From Thiomonas sp. (GTDB taxonomy: Bacteria > Pseudomonadota > Gammaproteobacteria > Burkholderiales > Burkholderiaceae): a stretch of 5,055 nt of DNA. The notes under the pieces are model-generated. The model ran no database searches and had not been told where the DNA came from. It worked only from the letters and a program-made list of their open reading frames with translations. The position numbers were made by a program, and so were the translations under genes. Numbering within the stretch: the stretch's first letter is position 1; every line of letters begins with the position of its first letter. This document shows positions 1 through 5,055 of the stretch, piece after piece. The stretch spans positions 1-5,055 of the forward strand of contig DAIAZB010000347.1 in assembly GCA_027443745.1 (NCBI GenBank). The letters run 5' to 3'.

Positions 1-941
1 CTGTCGGCCTGTTCGCGGATGCGCAGGTCCAGCGGCAGGCTGCCGAGCAGCTCCACGTCGTAGTCGCCCGCCATCTTCGCGCCGCCGCCCGCGCCGAAAA
101 TGTGCGAACTGTGGCCGCAGTTGGGGCAGACGTACACCGCCATGTTCTCCACGATGCCCAGCACTGGAACCTGCACCTTCTCGAACATCTTCAGGCCCTT
201 GCGCGCGTCGAGCAGGGCGATGTCCTGCGGCGTGGTGACGATGCCCGCCCCGGTCAGCGGCACGCGCTGGCTGAGGGTGAGCTGGATGTCGCCGGTGCCG
301 GGCGGCATGTCAACGATGAGGTAGTCCAGGTCCTGCCAATGGGTCTGGCGCAGCAATTGCTCCAGCGCCTGGGTGGCCATCGGGCCGCGCCAGATCATGG
401 GGCTGTCGGCATCCATCAGCAGACCGATGGACATCACCTGCAGGCCATAGTTTTCCAGCGGTTCCATGGTCTGGCCGTCGCTGCTTTCCGGGCGGCCCGA
501 CAGGCCCATCATCATCTGCTGCGACGGGCCGTAGATGTCGGCGTCCAGCAGGCCCACCCGGGCGCCCTCGGCGGCGAGCGCCAGCGCCAGGTTGGCGGCC
601 GTGGTGCTCTTGCCCACGCCGCCCTTGCCGGAGGCCACGGCGATGATGTTCTTCACGCCCGGCAAGGTTTTCACGCCACGCTGCACCGCATGGGCGGCAA
701 CCTTCATGCCCACCTGCACCGAGACGTTGGCCACGCCGGCCACGCTGCGCACGGCGGCAATCACCTGGCGCCGCAGTTCGGCATGCTGGCTTTGCGCCGG
801 GTAGCCGAGCTGGACCTCCAGCGACACATCGCCGCCATCGACGCGGAGATTTTTGATGGCCTTGGCCGCCGCCAGGCTCTGCGCGGTGTTGGGATCGAGG
901 ATGCTGGCGAGGGCGTCGAGAATCTGCTGTTCCGTGGGCAT
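1..941 (-). CDS. mrp: Mrp/ApbC family iron-sulfur cluster carrier ATPase (C-terminus missing at window edge)
   Basis: A P-loop ATPase of the Mrp/ApbC (Nbp35-like) family, which in bacteria binds and transfers Fe-S clusters in the cytosol. I translated the minus strand from the ATG at 941: 313 codons are open to the left edge, against a usual length of about 360, so roughly the last 50 residues lie outside. Residues 1-80 form the N-terminal MIP18/DUF59-type domain (DPNT at 17-20, GGDVSLEV at 36-43). The ATPase domain follows, with a deviant Walker [10 protein letters not shown] at 105-113, DADIYGPS at 133-140 and DMPPGTGD at 211-218. CPNC at 272-275 is the conserved CxxC pair that in this family ligates a bridging cluster at the dimer interface. 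An in-frame stop at 981-983 and the family-typical N-terminus support this start. No clear Shine-Dalgarno sequence precedes it. It is transcribed divergently from metG. Family assignment is very secure; the symbol apbC is an equally common name. Confidence 0.96.
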   Translation of the reverse strand, partial: MPTEQQILDALASILDPNTAQSLAAAKAIKNLRVDGGDVSLEVQLGYPAQSQHAELRRQVIAAVRSVAGVANVSVQVGMKVAAHAVQRGVKTLPGVKNIIAVASGKGGVGKSTTAANLALALAAEGARVGLLDADIYGPSQQMMMGLSGRPESSDGQTMEPLENYGLQVMSIGLLMDADSPMIWRGPMATQALEQLLRQTHWQDLDYLIVDMPPGTGDIQLTLSQRVPLTGAGIVTTPQDIALLDARKGLKMFEKVQVPVLGIVENMAVYVCPNCGHSSHIFGAGGGAKMAGDYDVELLGSLPLDLRIREQAD

Positions 942-970
942 GATGGGTGGGTGGAGATCGAAACGAGGGA

Positions 971-1003
971 TGGGCGCAGTCTAGTTCTCCCTGCGAGCGC
1001 CCA
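971..1003. repeat. Imperfect inverted repeat upstream of mrp
   Basis: TGGGCGC at 971-977 is the exact reverse complement of GCGCCCA at 997-1003, giving seven perfect pairs. After a four-base bulge, AG (978-979) can pair with CT (991-992), leaving a loop of about 11 bases that contains CTAG. It begins 30 bases upstream of the mrp start codon, so it could be an operator, a hairpin in the mrp leader, or chance in GC-rich DNA. There is no trailing T-run in either direction, so it is not an intrinsic terminator. Confidence 0.35.
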
Positions 1004-1027
1004 CACATGGCGCGGTCGGCGGCTGCC

Positions 1028-1033
1028 TACAAT
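1028..1033 (+). promoter_or_regulatory. Candidate sigma-70 -10 box for metG
   Basis: TACAAT matches the TATAAT consensus at five of six positions and stands out as an A/T-rich island in GC-rich DNA. It lies 109 bases before the metG start codon and would give a leader of about 100 bases. The position expected for a -35 box (about 1005-1010, ACATGG) is a poor match to TTGACA, so the promoter would be weak, activator-dependent or absent. The call rests on the hexamer alone. Confidence 0.35.
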
Positions 1034-1040
1034 TCCATCC

Positions 1041-1142
1041 TGCCTGCCAAGCGGCCGGCCCGCCCTCACCGCGAATCCAGCGCCCGCATTCACCCCGCGC
1101 CGCCATCCGGAGCGCCCCACCGTCCCAGCGCCATACCGCCGC
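1041..1142 (+). other. C-rich, G-poor untranslated leader of metG
   Basis: By hand count, these 102 bases contain 54 C and 25 G; between 1061 and 1140 the ratio is 44 C to 17 G in 80 bases. The segment directly precedes metG and would be in its mRNA leader if the 1028-1033 hexamer is used. C-over-G enrichment of this kind resembles Rho-utilisation regions, but it may also be simple compositional drift. There is no ribosome-binding site within the last 20 bases before the start codon; the nearest GGAG is about 30 bases upstream. Confidence 0.3.
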
Positions 1143-3314
1143 ATGAATTCCAGTCCCAAGCGCCGCCTGTTCGTCACCACCGCCCTGCCCTACGCCAACG
1201 GGCCGTTCCACATCGGCCACATCATGGAATACATCCAGGCCGACACCTGGGTGCGCTTTCAGCGCATGGGCGGACACGAGGTGCACTTCGTCGGCGCCGA
1301 CGACGCCCACGGCGCACCCATCATGATCGCCGCCGAAAAGGCGGGCAAGACGCCGCAGCAGTTCGTCGCCGACATCGCCGCCGGACGCCGGCAGTATCTC
1401 GACGGCTTCCACATCCGCTTCGACAACTGGCACAACACCGATGGCGCCGAGAACCACCAACTGGCGCAGGACGTTTACCGCGCGCTGCGCAAGAGCGGAC
1501 TGATCGCGATGCGCGACATCGAGCAGTTCTACGACCCGGTCAAGGGCATGTTCCTGCCCGACCGCTACATCAAGGGCCAATGCCCCAAATGCGGGGCGGC
1601 CGACCAGTATGGCGACGCCTGCGAGGTGTGCGGCGCGGTGTATGCCCCCACCGAACTCAAGCACCCGTATTCCACGTTGTCGGGCGCCACGCCCGAGTTG
1701 CGTAAGAGCGAGCATTACTTCTTCCAGCTCTCGTCCGACCGTTGCGCCGACTTTCTGCGCGAGTGGACGCAAGCCAGCAACGCCTGCGGCCAGCCGCATT
1801 TGCAGACCGAGGTGCTGAACAAGGTGCGCGAATGGTTCGCAGTCGACGAGAACGGCCACGGCGGCCTGGCCGACTGGGACATTTCACGCGACGCGCCCTA
1901 TTTCGGCATCGAGATTCCCGACGCCCCCGGCAAGTACTTCTATGTCTGGCTGGACGCGCCGGTTGGCTACCTCGCCAGCCTGAAGAACCACTTCGACAAG
2001 GGCCAGGCCGCCGCGCACTGGCATGCCGCCTCGCGCACGGCGCAAAGCTGCGAGGCGTTCATGGCCGACCCCACGGTGGAACAGGTGCACTTCATCGGCA
2101 AGGACATCGTCTACTTCCACACCCTGTTCTGGCCGGCGATGCTCAAGTTCTCGGGCCGCAAGACGCCGAGCCAGATCAACGTGCACGGCTTCGTCACGGT
2201 GGGCGGCGAGAAGATGAGCAAGAGCCGCGGCACCGGCATCTCGCCGCTGAAGTACCTGGACATCGGCCTCAACCCCGAATGGCTGCGCTACTACCTGGTG
2301 GCCAAGCTGTCGTCGCGGGTGGAGGACGTGGACTTCACGCCGGAAGACTTCATCGCCCGGGTGAACAGCGATCTGATCGGCAAATACGTCAACATCGCCA
2401 GCCGCGCCGCCAAATTCATCAGCCAGCAGTTCGACGGCCGGCTGGGTTACTTCGGCACCACGCAAGAGATCACCGATGCCGCGCAAGCACTGGCCGGCGA
2501 CGTCGCCGCTGCCTTCGAGGCGCGCGAATACGCCCGCGCCCTGCGCGAGGTCATGGCTTACGCCGACCGCATCAACACCGCCTTCGACGCCGCCCAGCCC
2601 TGGCTGCTGGCCAAGGATGAGACCCGCCGCGCCGAACTGCAGGGCGCCTGCTCGCGCGCGCTGGCAGGGTTCTGGTTGCTGTCGGTGGTGCTCAGCCCGG
2701 TGCTGCCGGCGCTCACCGCACGCGTGGCGCGCGAACTCTTCGGCCTGGAGCGCGACTTCGTCTGGGCCGACGCCGCCGTGCTGCCCCAGCGCGTCGCCCC
2801 CTACCAGCACCTGATGCAGCGCATCGACCCCAAGCTGCTCGACAAGCTGTTCGAAGCCGACGCGCCGGCAGCAGCGCCAGCGGCCGCCGCCACCAACGGC
2901 AAGACCATGCCCCCGGCCGCCGCACCCTCGGCCATCGCCGCCGCGGCACAGGATGCCGCCATCAGCATCGACGACTTCGGCAAGGTCGACTTGCGCATCG
3001 CCCGCATCGTGCATGCCGAGGCGGTGGAGGGTTCCACCAAGTTGTTGCGCCTCACTCTCGACGCGGGCGAAACCGGCGACGACGGCCAACCGCGCACCCG
3101 CACTGTGTTCTCCGGCATTTCCAGCGCCTACAAACCCGAAGACCTTCGCGGCAGGCTCACGCTGATGGTGGCCAATCTGGCGCCACGCAAAATGAAATTC
3201 GGCCTGAGCGAAGGCATGGTGCTGGCCGCCAGCGCAGCGGACGAACGGGCCGAACCCGGGCTCTACCTGCTGGAGCCCCATGCGGGCGCGCAACCCGGCA
3301 TGCGCGTGCGCTGA
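1143..3314 (+). CDS. metG: Methionyl-tRNA synthetase, long form with C-terminal tRNA-binding domain
   Basis: Cytosolic class I aminoacyl-tRNA synthetase that joins methionine to tRNA(Met) and initiator tRNA with ATP. The protein has 723 residues and is complete. The Rossmann catalytic domain carries the HIGH signature at 23-26 and KMSKS at 357-361. The inserted connective domain has one zinc knuckle of the CX2CX9CX2C type (Cys147, 150, 160, 163). The anticodon-binding helical domain covers about 390-560. An Ala/Pro-rich linker (about 573-605) leads to an OB-fold tRNA-binding/dimerisation domain (about 608-723), as in E. coli MetG. The frame stays open far upstream, to about base 102, but that stretch is antisense to mrp and has no family resemblance. 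The ATG at 1143 places [14 protein letters not shown] at the N-terminus as expected. No Shine-Dalgarno motif is visible. kdoO follows after 29 bases with no terminator between them. All catalytic motifs are intact. Confidence 0.98.
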   Translation: MNSSPKRRLFVTTALPYANGPFHIGHIMEYIQADTWVRFQRMGGHEVHFVGADDAHGAPIMIAAEKAGKTPQQFVADIAAGRRQYLDGFHIRFDNWHNTDGAENHQLAQDVYRALRKSGLIAMRDIEQFYDPVKGMFLPDRYIKGQCPKCGAADQYGDACEVCGAVYAPTELKHPYSTLSGATPELRKSEHYFFQLSSDRCADFLREWTQASNACGQPHLQTEVLNKVREWFAVDENGHGGLADWDISRDAPYFGIEIPDAPGKYFYVWLDAPVGYLASLKNHFDKGQAAAHWHAASRTAQSCEAFMADPTVEQVHFIGKDIVYFHTLFWPAMLKFSGRKTPSQINVHGFVTVGGEKMSKSRGTGISPLKYLDIGLNPEWLRYYLVAKLSSRVEDVDFTPEDFIARVNSDLIGKYVNIASRAAKFISQQFDGRLGYFGTTQEITDAAQALAGDVAAAFEAREYARALREVMAYADRINTAFDAAQPWLLAKDETRRAELQGACSRALAGFWLLSVVLSPVLPALTARVARELFGLERDFVWADAAVLPQRVAPYQHLMQRIDPKLLDKLFEADAPAAAPAAAATNGKTMPPAAAPSAIAAAAQDAAISIDDFGKVDLRIARIVHAEAVEGSTKLLRLTLDAGETGDDGQPRTRTVFSGISSAYKPEDLRGRLTLMVANLAPRKMKFGLSEGMVLAASAADERAEPGLYLLEPHAGAQPGMRVR
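2859..2957 (+). other. Ala/Pro-rich interdomain linker in MetG
   Basis: This part of metG encodes residues about 573-605, composed mostly of alanine and proline with few charged residues. It joins the anticodon-binding domain to the C-terminal OB-fold module. Such linkers are usually flexible and poorly conserved in length between species. The call is based on composition only. Confidence 0.6.
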
Positions 3315-3343
3315 AACCAGCCACCGCACCCAGAAATGACGCC

Positions 3344-4237
3344 ATGAGCACACCCGCCCCGGCTGACGTTCTGCGCACCCTGCCCGACACCCGTTGGGAG
3401 CAGGGGCCGAGCAGCCATGTCGAACATCTGGTGGAAGGTGGGCATGTGCTGCAGTTCCCGCAACTGCCCTTCGTCCTGGTGCCCGGCGAGGAGCGCTTCC
3501 TCGACCCTGCCTGGAGCAACGGCAAGGCCAAGAACATCAGCCTGCGCGGGACTTCGGAACTCAGGGGTGCGCAGGGCACTGCAGCCGACCTGGCCGCGCT
3601 GCAAGCCATGATCCGGCGCTTCGCCACGCAGGCGCAAAGCCTGGTGGACCGGCTGTTCCCGCAATACCGCGGCAAGCTGCGCGCCGGCAATGCCTCGCTG
3701 CGGCCGCATCCGGTGGCAGGTCGCGTGCAGTCCTGGCGGCAAAACGACACCCGGTTGCATGTCGATGCCTTCCCGTCCAACCCCATGCATGGCGTGCGCC
3801 TGCTGCGCGTGTTCACCAACCTCAACCCCGCGGGCCAGCCGCGAGCCTGGCGCGTGGGCGAGCCCTTCGCCGATTTCGCCGCGCACTTTGCCCCGCGCCT
3901 GCGCCAGGCCGCACCGGGCGCCGCCTGGATGCTGCACAAGCTGCACATCACCAAATCGCGCCGCACGGCTTATGACCATGCCATGCTGCAACTCCACGAT
4001 CTGGCCAAGTCCGACCTCGACTACCAGGCCAGCGCGCCGCAGGCTGCGGTGGACTTCGCCCCCGGCACCACCTGGCTGGTGTTCTCCGACCAGGTGCTGC
4101 ACGCCGTGATGGGCGGCCAACACATGATGGAACAAACCTTCTATCTGCAGCCTGCCGACCAACTCGTGCCGGGCACTGCGCCACTTGCAGTGCTGGAACG
4201 CCAGTTCGGTCGAATTCTGGTGCCACGGTCGGCATGA
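3344..4237 (+). CDS. kdoO: Kdo hydroxylase, Fe(II)/2-oxoglutarate-dependent dioxygenase (KdoO family)
   Basis: Complete 297-residue protein that I recognise as the Kdo hydroxylase family described from Burkholderia and Yersinia. These enzymes use O2, Fe(II) and 2-oxoglutarate to hydroxylate C3 of the outer Kdo of the lipopolysaccharide inner core, giving Ko (D-glycero-D-talo-oct-2-ulosonic acid). The likely iron ligands are the HxD pair His139-Asp141 (in RLHVDAFPSNP) and a distal His253 (in DQVLHAVMGG), in the usual order for a double-stranded beta-helix dioxygenase. Other family-like segments are KNISLRG at 63-69, LRVFTNLNP at 154-162 and MEQTFYL at 262-268. No signal peptide or membrane segment is visible, which fits a cytosolic enzyme acting on a membrane-bound precursor. 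The ATG at 3344 has only a weak AGA-type ribosome site. Its stop overlaps the waaC start. The neighbouring core-LPS gene supports the assignment. Activity on Kdo is inferred from family and context. Confidence 0.88.
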   Translation: MSTPAPADVLRTLPDTRWEQGPSSHVEHLVEGGHVLQFPQLPFVLVPGEERFLDPAWSNGKAKNISLRGTSELRGAQGTAADLAALQAMIRRFATQAQSLVDRLFPQYRGKLRAGNASLRPHPVAGRVQSWRQNDTRLHVDAFPSNPMHGVRLLRVFTNLNPAGQPRAWRVGEPFADFAAHFAPRLRQAAPGAAWMLHKLHITKSRRTAYDHAMLQLHDLAKSDLDYQASAPQAAVDFAPGTTWLVFSDQVLHAVMGGQHMMEQTFYLQPADQLVPGTAPLAVLERQFGRILVPRSA

Positions 4238-5055
4238 CCCGCCCCACTCTGCCCTTGCGTTGGGGCAAGGACGGTTTGCCCGAAGTTCCGCGCCGCATCC
4301 TGCTGGTGCAGCTTTCGGCCATGGGCGACCAGGTGCAGACGCTGCCGGCGGTGTCCGACATCGCCGCGCGCTGGCCCGGCATCGCCATCGACTGGGCGGT
4401 GGACGCGCGTTTCGCCGACATCCCGCGCCTGCATCCCGCCGTGCGCCGGGTCTTCGCGCTGCCGCTGAAGGCGCTGCAGCAGCAGCGCAGCCTCGCCGCG
4501 CTGCGCGCCTTGCACGTCGTCGTGCGCGAGCTGCGCGCCGAGCGCTACGACCTGGTGTGGGATCCGCACAGCGTGCTCAAGAGCGCCATCGTCTCGCGCC
4601 TCGCCCGCAGCCCGCTGCGCGTGGGCTACCGCGCGCAGGACTGCGGCAGCGAGCCGCTGGCGGCGCATGCCTACCACCTGCACTTCGCCCGGCCCGCAGG
4701 CGTGCACGGCACATGGGGTCGGCGCGTGTTCGCTCAGGCCGTGCTCGACACGGACCCCCAGCGTGAGATCGACTATGCCATCGACGCACGCTTTGCCCAT
4801 CGGCCCGAGCCCGGCGCCACGTCGATGGTGTTCCTGGCCCACGGCGCGTCCAAGCCGGACAAGCTCTGGCCGCTCGATCACTGGCAGCAACTCGCCCGTC
4901 ACCTGGTGCAACACGGCGCACGGCTGCAACTGACCTGGGGCAATGCCGAAGAGCAGGCGCGCGCGCGCGCCATCGCGCAGGGCCTGCCGTCGCACAGCGC
5001 CGACCTGCTCGACCGCCGCAGCCTGATGGACATGCTGGCGGTGATCGCCCAATGC
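4234..5055 (+). CDS. waaC: Lipopolysaccharide heptosyltransferase I (C-terminus missing at window edge)
   Basis: GT9-family glycosyltransferase that transfers L-glycero-D-manno-heptose from its ADP-activated donor to Kdo of the lipid A-Kdo acceptor on the cytoplasmic face of the inner membrane. The window contains 274 codons of an expected 320-350. Residues 21-40 (RILLVQLSAMGDQVQTLPAV) match the family N-terminus; Asp32 aligns with the catalytic Asp13 of E. coli WaaC. HSVLKSAIVS at 112-121, GYRAQDCGSEPLA at 131-143, and DKLWPLDHW at 209-217 (Lys210 matching the donor-binding Lys192) follow in order. The IDWAV and HPAVRRV segments favour WaaC over WaaF. The SVDTG-type donor-binding motif would lie just past the edge. 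About 20 extra residues precede the usual start, but the ATGA overlap with the upstream kdoO stop (4234-4237) supports this start and suggests translational coupling. No independent ribosome site is evident. Confidence 0.92.
   Translation, partial: MTRPTLPLRWGKDGLPEVPRRILLVQLSAMGDQVQTLPAVSDIAARWPGIAIDWAVDARFADIPRLHPAVRRVFALPLKALQQQRSLAALRALHVVVRELRAERYDLVWDPHSVLKSAIVSRLARSPLRVGYRAQDCGSEPLAAHAYHLHFARPAGVHGTWGRRVFAQAVLDTDPQREIDYAIDARFAHRPEPGATSMVFLAHGASKPDKLWPLDHWQQLARHLVQHGARLQLTWGNAEEQARARAIAQGLPSHSADLLDRRSLMDMLAVIAQC
4957..4970 (+). repeat. (GC)7 dinucleotide run inside waaC
   Basis: Fourteen bases of perfect alternating GC lie within the waaC coding region, encoding part of an Ala-Arg-rich helix (QARARAIA, residues 241-248). 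Such a run could slip during replication and shift the frame, but it is also what GC-rich codon choice for alternating Ala and Arg (GCG/CGC) produces. Confidence 0.6.

Larger units (their letters stand above)
942..1142. promoter_or_regulatory. Divergent mrp-metG intergenic control region
   Basis: These 201 bases separate two divergently read genes and must carry promoters for at least one of them. The part near mrp holds an imperfect inverted repeat (971-1003). The middle holds a TACAAT hexamer oriented towards metG. The part next to metG is a C-rich leader. I see no convincing -35 hexamer for either direction, no convincing ATTGTA-type complement of a -10 box for mrp (only a weak TAGACT on the minus strand inside the inverted repeat), and no T-box-like or riboswitch-like structure. 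No small ORF here looks real. Confidence 0.6.

Noticed and set aside
102..1142. A very long upstream in-frame extension of metG that would give a 1,070-residue fusion protein.
   Set aside because: This stretch is antisense to the well-supported mrp gene and its translation is a His/Ala/Gly/Arg-rich shadow without domain resemblance. MetG homology begins right after the ATG at 1143.
981..1859. A 292-codon minus-strand open frame opposite the metG 5' part, in the same frame as mrp.
   Set aside because: It ends at the stop at 981-983, before mrp begins, and its translation resembles no family; the overlying metG catalytic domain explains the open frame.
3315..3343. A possible terminator between metG and kdoO.
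   Set aside because: The 29 bases contain no GC-rich hairpin followed by T residues.
3336..3347. A three-codon mini-ORF (ATG ACG CCA TGA) whose stop overlaps the kdoO start.
   Set aside because: Such a minimal frame is expected by chance and has no ribosome-binding site; there is nothing beyond the overlap to suggest a regulatory upstream ORF.
1884..3353. A 489-codon open frame on the minus strand opposite metG.
   Set aside because: It lies wholly over metG, has the Val/Gly/Ala/His/Gln-rich composition typical of GC-rich antisense shadows, and shows no recognisable domain.
3263..4162. A 299-codon minus-strand open frame opposite kdoO.
   Set aside because: Antisense shadow of kdoO, whose iron-ligand motifs and family-like segments are clear in the plus frame.
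4141..5052. A 303-codon minus-strand open frame opposite waaC.
   Set aside because: Antisense shadow; the plus strand carries an ordered series of WaaC motifs over the whole stretch.
1..5055. Mobile elements, attachment sites, CRISPR arrays, tRNA or other RNA genes.
   Set aside because: No terminal inverted repeats, transposase or integrase motifs, regularly spaced repeats or tRNA-like cloverleaf sequences were seen; the window is filled by four conserved chromosomal genes.

Overview
This 5,055-base window is GC-rich (roughly two thirds G+C by eye) and almost entirely protein-coding. It looks like a chromosomal segment of a betaproteobacterium, probably Burkholderiales. The evidence is the gene content, the divergent mrp/metG arrangement, and protein sequences that read most like that group. 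One example is a heptosyltransferase with a betaproteobacterial-looking HSVLKSAIVS segment, paired with a Kdo hydroxylase. The taxonomic call is an inference from remembered family features, not from a search.

Layout. Bases 1-941 on the minus strand hold most of an Mrp/ApbC-type P-loop ATPase (iron-sulfur cluster carrier); its C-terminus lies beyond the left edge. A 201-base divergent intergenic region (942-1142) separates it from metG on the plus strand. That region contains an imperfect inverted repeat, a TACAAT promoter-like hexamer and a strikingly C-rich, G-poor leader. metG (1143-3314) encodes a full-length 723-residue methionyl-tRNA synthetase with a C-terminal tRNA-binding domain. After 29 bases comes a 297-residue Kdo hydroxylase of the KdoO type (3344-4237). 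Its stop overlaps the start of a WaaC-type heptosyltransferase I (4234 to the right edge, truncated) in an ATGA arrangement.

How the genes fit together. metG, kdoO and waaC are co-directional and tightly packed, with no visible terminator, so they may be one transcription unit. The last two act on the same molecule: WaaC attaches the first heptose to the Kdo region of the lipopolysaccharide inner core, and KdoO hydroxylates a Kdo of that region to Ko. The ATGA overlap suggests their translation is coupled. Mrp and MetG are housekeeping functions sharing a divergent control region.

I found no mobile element, CRISPR array, RNA gene or clearly novel system. The many long open frames on the opposite strand and in other frames are explained by GC-rich codon bias over the four real genes. 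The findings below are modest observations on expression signals, operon structure and active-site variation.
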